Part shown: in pieces, positions 6,387 to 8,730 of the stretch
How positions within the stretch are numbered: position 1 is the first letter of the stretch
How the letters are laid out: each line of letters starts with the position of its first letter
From: CAYTQK01 sp964439745
Lineage (GTDB): Bacteria > Desulfobacterota > Desulfobacteria > Desulfobacterales > Desulfosudaceae
Length of the DNA: 8,730 bases
Direction of reading: 5' to 3'
NCBI GenBank assembly: GCA_964439745.1
Contig: CAYTQK010000137.1
Span: forward strand, 1-8,730
Position numbers and translations under genes: made by a program
The notes under the pieces: generated by a model
Seen by the model: the letters and a program-made list of their open reading frames with translations, nothing else
Told to the model about the DNA's origin: nothing
Database searches by the model: none

Positions 6387-8192
6387 ATGGTGAAAATCAG
6401 TAGATCTCCGGCGGTCCTGTTATTAATAATGATATCGGCCTTGCTGTTCGCCGCTCCGGCCGTTGCCGAGTCCGACAAGGAGGTATCTGTGGACTCTTTT
6501 TACACAGAGCCGTCTCCTCTGCCGGCAGGCGTTCATGGAGACCTTATCAGATCCATAAAAGCAAAGGTCGTGATTCCTGAAGCACCTCCGTTTGAATCCT
6601 GGCAGATAATGTATCGGTCTTCTGATGCTCTTGGCATGCCCAACGCCGTGACAGGTACCGTCATGCTGCCTGAAGCCTGGGATCGTGGGAACGTGGTTGT
6701 TTATTGCCCCGCCACGCAAGGGTTTGGTCAGCATTGCGCTCCTTCTTTTCAGCTCAGGGCAGGCAACTACTGGGAAAACGACAATATTACAGCCATTCTC
6801 AAAGCGGGTTACGCCGTGTTGATAAGCGATTATCCCGGATATACCAATGGTGGGTATCCATCATACTGCAACGCGTATAACCAGGGTCATGCCGCGCTGG
6901 ATATGGTTAAGGCTTCCAGGCAGGTGCCGTACTCCCCATTCAGCCGCAGCGACAAAGTCGTTACCTGGGGATACGACCAGGGCGGGCAGACCGCAGCCTG
7001 GGCGGGCCAGCTTCAGCCATCTTATATGCCTGATTTGAATCTGGCCGGTGTGATAGCGGGCGGTGTTGTCGCTGATCTCATACATGTGGGCAAATTCCTC
7101 GACGGCGGACCCGGAGCCAATTATTTGCTCTTATTTCTGGCGGGGCTGTATTACCAGTATCCCAATGAAGTGCCGTTGTATGAGCTTGTCAATGAGGGGG
7201 GGCGTGAGGCCTTTGAAGGTGCCAGGGATTACTGTATGTTCGATGGATTGAAAATATATATGCATATCGGCACCAAAGATTTAACAAAGGAACACCATAC
7301 CATAGAAGAGTTAATGACATTGTTACCCAGGGTGTCCGGGATTGTCAAGAACATGAAGCTCGGTAAAAGCCCGATTAACGCTCCGGTTTATTTGTATCAC
7401 GGATCAGCCGATCCGTTTATTCCCATGGACCAGGCCCTGGATCTGAAAGAGGCGTATTGTGAAATGGGTATGGATGTTGCTTTCCAGGTGTTTCCGAAGG
7501 CCGAGCATATTGTCCCGCAGTTTCAGGTAGCACCATACGCGCTAAACTGGATGAAAGACAGATTTAACGGCGCGCCTTTGGATATGACCACCTTGTGCAG
7601 CACCGGAGATCGTCCGGTATCTGACGCCCAGAATCCGGAAGATGATTTTGTGATTAAAATGGAAAACTGGCACGTTGACGGGGTGGTTGAGATTGAAAAT
7701 CTGAACCAAAAAGTCAAACTGCCGGAGACAACCACAATGACTTGTGGGGCCAATGTGTCTTCTTTGAAACTTGAAAACGGCAGTATTGATATGCCGCCAT
7801 TCAAGGTCAAAGTAAGTGTCGGCCTTCTTCCCATGAAAGTGGACTTCCGGATGGAGCAGCTGGAGCCGTTTACGGGCTTTTTACACTTGGACAGCTTAGG
7901 AAACATTACTATAAATGGCGCCGTGAAGAGCCATTTTTATGTGCGAAAAATGGGGGGAGAAGCACGCACCTCCACCCCGGTTGAAATGAAACTTTTTTTT
8001 AAAGGTCCTGTGGCTGATTTTGCCTCCGGAAAAATGGTGTTTGAGGGCGAGACAGTAATTCCGGAGATGCAGAGCATGAACGCGCTGGGAGGCGTGACTG
8101 CGTCCATTGCTAATAAAAAAATGTCCGGCCCCATGAAATACAGTTTCAGGATATATCCAAGAGAGCCGTATATGTACCTGAATAAATTATAG
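6387..8192 (+). CDS. secreted LIP-family alpha/beta hydrolase with Asp at the nucleophile position and a C-terminal beta domain
   Basis: 601 aa. Signal peptide 1-27 with an AVA cleavage site. Residues about 35-404 follow the secretory lipase (LIP, Candida antarctica lipase A-like) fold: STxG-type start YRSSDALGMP, a CAPS motif, Gly-Tyr/Asp-Tyr-Pro-Gly segment, nucleophile elbow W-G-Y-D197-Q-G-G, then WAGQLQPSYMPDLNLAG, the acid loop GSAD342PFIP and the base loop KAEH374IVP. Family members normally have Ser in G-Y-S-x-G; here it is Asp (GAC, two base changes from AGC or TCC). So ordinary lipase or esterase chemistry is doubtful: it may use an Asp nucleophile like epoxide hydrolases and haloalkane dehalogenases, or be non-catalytic. 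Residues about 415-601 are a beta-rich extension with PPF, LDSLGNITING and GETVIP motifs, resembling a domain I associate with mycobacterial surface proteins. Monocistronic: own leader and a terminator 36 bp after the stop. Substrate unknown. Confidence 0.85.
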   Translation: MVKISRSPAVLLLIMISALLFAAPAVAESDKEVSVDSFYTEPSPLPAGVHGDLIRSIKAKVVIPEAPPFESWQIMYRSSDALGMPNAVTGTVMLPEAWDRGNVVVYCPATQGFGQHCAPSFQLRAGNYWENDNITAILKAGYAVLISDYPGYTNGGYPSYCNAYNQGHAALDMVKASRQVPYSPFSRSDKVVTWGYDQGGQTAAWAGQLQPSYMPDLNLAGVIAGGVVADLIHVGKFLDGGPGANYLLLFLAGLYYQYPNEVPLYELVNEGGREAFEGARDYCMFDGLKIYMHIGTKDLTKEHHTIEELMTLLPRVSGIVKNMKLGKSPINAPVYLYHGSADPFIPMDQALDLKEAYCEMGMDVAFQVFPKAEHIVPQFQVAPYALNWMKDRFNGAPLDMTTLCSTGDRPVSDAQNPEDDFVIKMENWHVDGVVEIENLNQKVKLPETTTMTCGANVSSLKLENGSIDMPPFKVKVSVGLLPMKVDFRMEQLEPFTGFLHLDSLGNITINGAVKSHFYVRKMGGEARTSTPVEMKLFFKGPVADFASGKMVFEGETVIPEMQSMNALGGVTASIANKKMSGPMKYSFRIYPREPYMYLNKL

Positions 8193-8227
8193 ATACGTTT
8201 GGCTCTGAGCCGCAGCAGAGCAGCTAT

Positions 8228-8266
8228 AAAAAAGGGCGGTTTTCTCATGAAAGCCGCCCTTTTTTT
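8228..8266. terminator. bidirectional rho-independent terminator
   Basis: Perfect 12-bp arms AAAAAAGGGCGG (8228-8239) and CCGCCCTTTTTT (8254-8265), with further pairing of TTT to AAA closing a CTCATG loop. The T run after the stem works on both strands: it ends the hydrolase transcript (stop at 8192) and could end the minus-strand transcript from the SUMF fragment. Confidence 0.9.
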
Positions 8267-8320
8267 ATTAACCGCGAGCGGCCTGCAACACAGCAGATGG
8301 AGCCAAGGGCTCGGGCCCAA

Positions 8321-8338
8321 GTCCCGCCACGGCGGGAC
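8321..8338. repeat. REP-like GC-rich palindrome
   Basis: GTCCCGCC-AC-GGCGGGAC, perfect 8-bp arms with a 2-nt centre. No T run follows on either strand, so it is not a standard terminator. It resembles an extragenic palindromic element; whether it recurs in the genome cannot be seen here. The rest of 8267-8385 shows no supported gene. Confidence 0.5.
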
Positions 8339-8385
8339 CGATGGTCGAAAAAATTCATGAAATATTCGGGCTGGAGGTGCCCATA

Positions 8386-8730
8386 TTAATTGCGTACAAT
8401 TACCCGCAGCCCCACGCCCTTACTCGGAGCGGTCGGATTAAACCTGTCATGGTATGCTGACCGGCATTGTGCCGCTCCGCTGAACCAGCTCCCCCCCCTG
8501 ATTATGCGGTGGGTGCCGATGGACGGTCCCTTGGGATCTGTAACCGGACCTCCTGTCTGATAACCGCCGGGGAAATTGTTATACCAGTCGGAACACAATT
8601 CCCAGACATTGCCCAGCATATCATATAAGCCACAGGCATTCGGTCTTCTCATGGCCACCGGATGTGTTCCGCATCGCTGGCATCGGATTTGGTCTTATTG
8701 GCCTCCGGTTCAGTCTTCGCGCCTGTTCTC
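8386..8730 (-). pseudogene. C-terminal part of a formylglycine-generating-enzyme-fold (SUMF1/FGE-sulfatase) protein, apparently frameshifted
   Basis: The clear part (8667-8386) reads THPVAMRRPNACGLYDMLGN, then VWELCSDWY, a D-P-K-G-P turn, RIIRGGSWFSG and a VGLRVIVRN end: the standard C-terminal half of the FGE fold, complete to its stop. THPVA lies upstream of the only nearby start (GTG 8658), so that is not the real start; this frame closes at TAA 8697-8695. The next frame is open to the window edge and ends in hydrophilic SDASDAE right where THPVA begins, so one base lost or gained near 8665-8672 would join them into a typical FGE segment. Catalytic FGEs have two copper-binding Cys in the C-terminal core; only one (AAQCRSA) is here, so even an intact version was probably a non-sulfatase-activating SUMF relative. 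A sequencing error is the alternative to decay. Confidence 0.65.

Noticed and set aside
8387..8402. Inverted repeat TAATTG-CGTA-CAATTA at the SUMF stop codon
   Set aside because: Six-bp AT-rich arms overlapping coding sequence; could easily occur by chance.
8341..8460. 39-residue plus-strand frame beginning MVEKIHEIFGLEVP
   Set aside because: No ribosome site, and most of it is antisense to the conserved SUMF C-terminus; no family recognised.
8386..8480. Diversity-generating retroelement target in the SUMF-fold C-terminus
   Set aside because: The C-terminal segment is not rich in Asn/AAY codons and no template repeat or reverse transcriptase is in the window.
1..8730. CRISPR arrays, tRNA or rRNA genes
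   Set aside because: No spaced identical repeats and no recognisable structural RNA sequence on either strand.

Overview
The window most likely comes from a Gram-negative bacterium. A YadA-type trimeric autotransporter needs an outer membrane. A 7TMR-DISM hybrid histidine kinase and a ferredoxin of the single-cluster Cys-x2-Asp-x2-Cys type would fit a Desulfobacterota-like anaerobe, but that placement is inference from gene style, not from a marker gene. The left half is visibly GC-rich; the secreted hydrolase near 6.4-8.2 kb and its upstream region look more AT-rich.

Layout: (1) 1-3228, plus strand: the 3' part of a large membrane hybrid histidine kinase (sensor domain, 7TM, HisKA, HATPase, receiver, PAS, coiled coil, small C-terminal domain). 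Its beginning lies off the left edge. (2) 3229-3457: leader region of the next gene, with a tandem TTCACGT pair. (3) 3458-5236, plus: a trimeric autotransporter adhesin with two heads, two necks, an 18-residue-repeat stalk and a C-terminal barrel anchor. (4) 5237-5331: short convergent spacer with a duplicated CCCAGAATTT box. (5) 6009-5332, minus: a two-gene unit, a PilZ-domain protein followed by a small ferredoxin, behind a near-consensus sigma-70 promoter at 6096-6124. (6) 6010-6386: divergent intergenic region holding that promoter, a remnant of the 5' end of an IS4-type transposase, and the hydrolase leader. (7) 6387-8192, plus: a secreted LIP-family alpha/beta hydrolase with Asp in place of the catalytic Ser and an extra C-terminal beta domain, followed by a strong bidirectional terminator. 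(8) 8386-8730, minus: the C-terminal part of a formylglycine-generating-enzyme-fold (SUMF) protein, apparently frameshifted.

A possible theme is surface attachment: a membrane sensor kinase beside a large adhesin, with a c-di-GMP-type PilZ protein converging on it. That functional link is inference from adjacency only. The most unusual single item is the hydrolase: its nucleophile elbow reads G-Y-D-Q-G, the other two triad positions appear intact, and it carries an accessory domain resembling one I associate with actinobacterial surface proteins.
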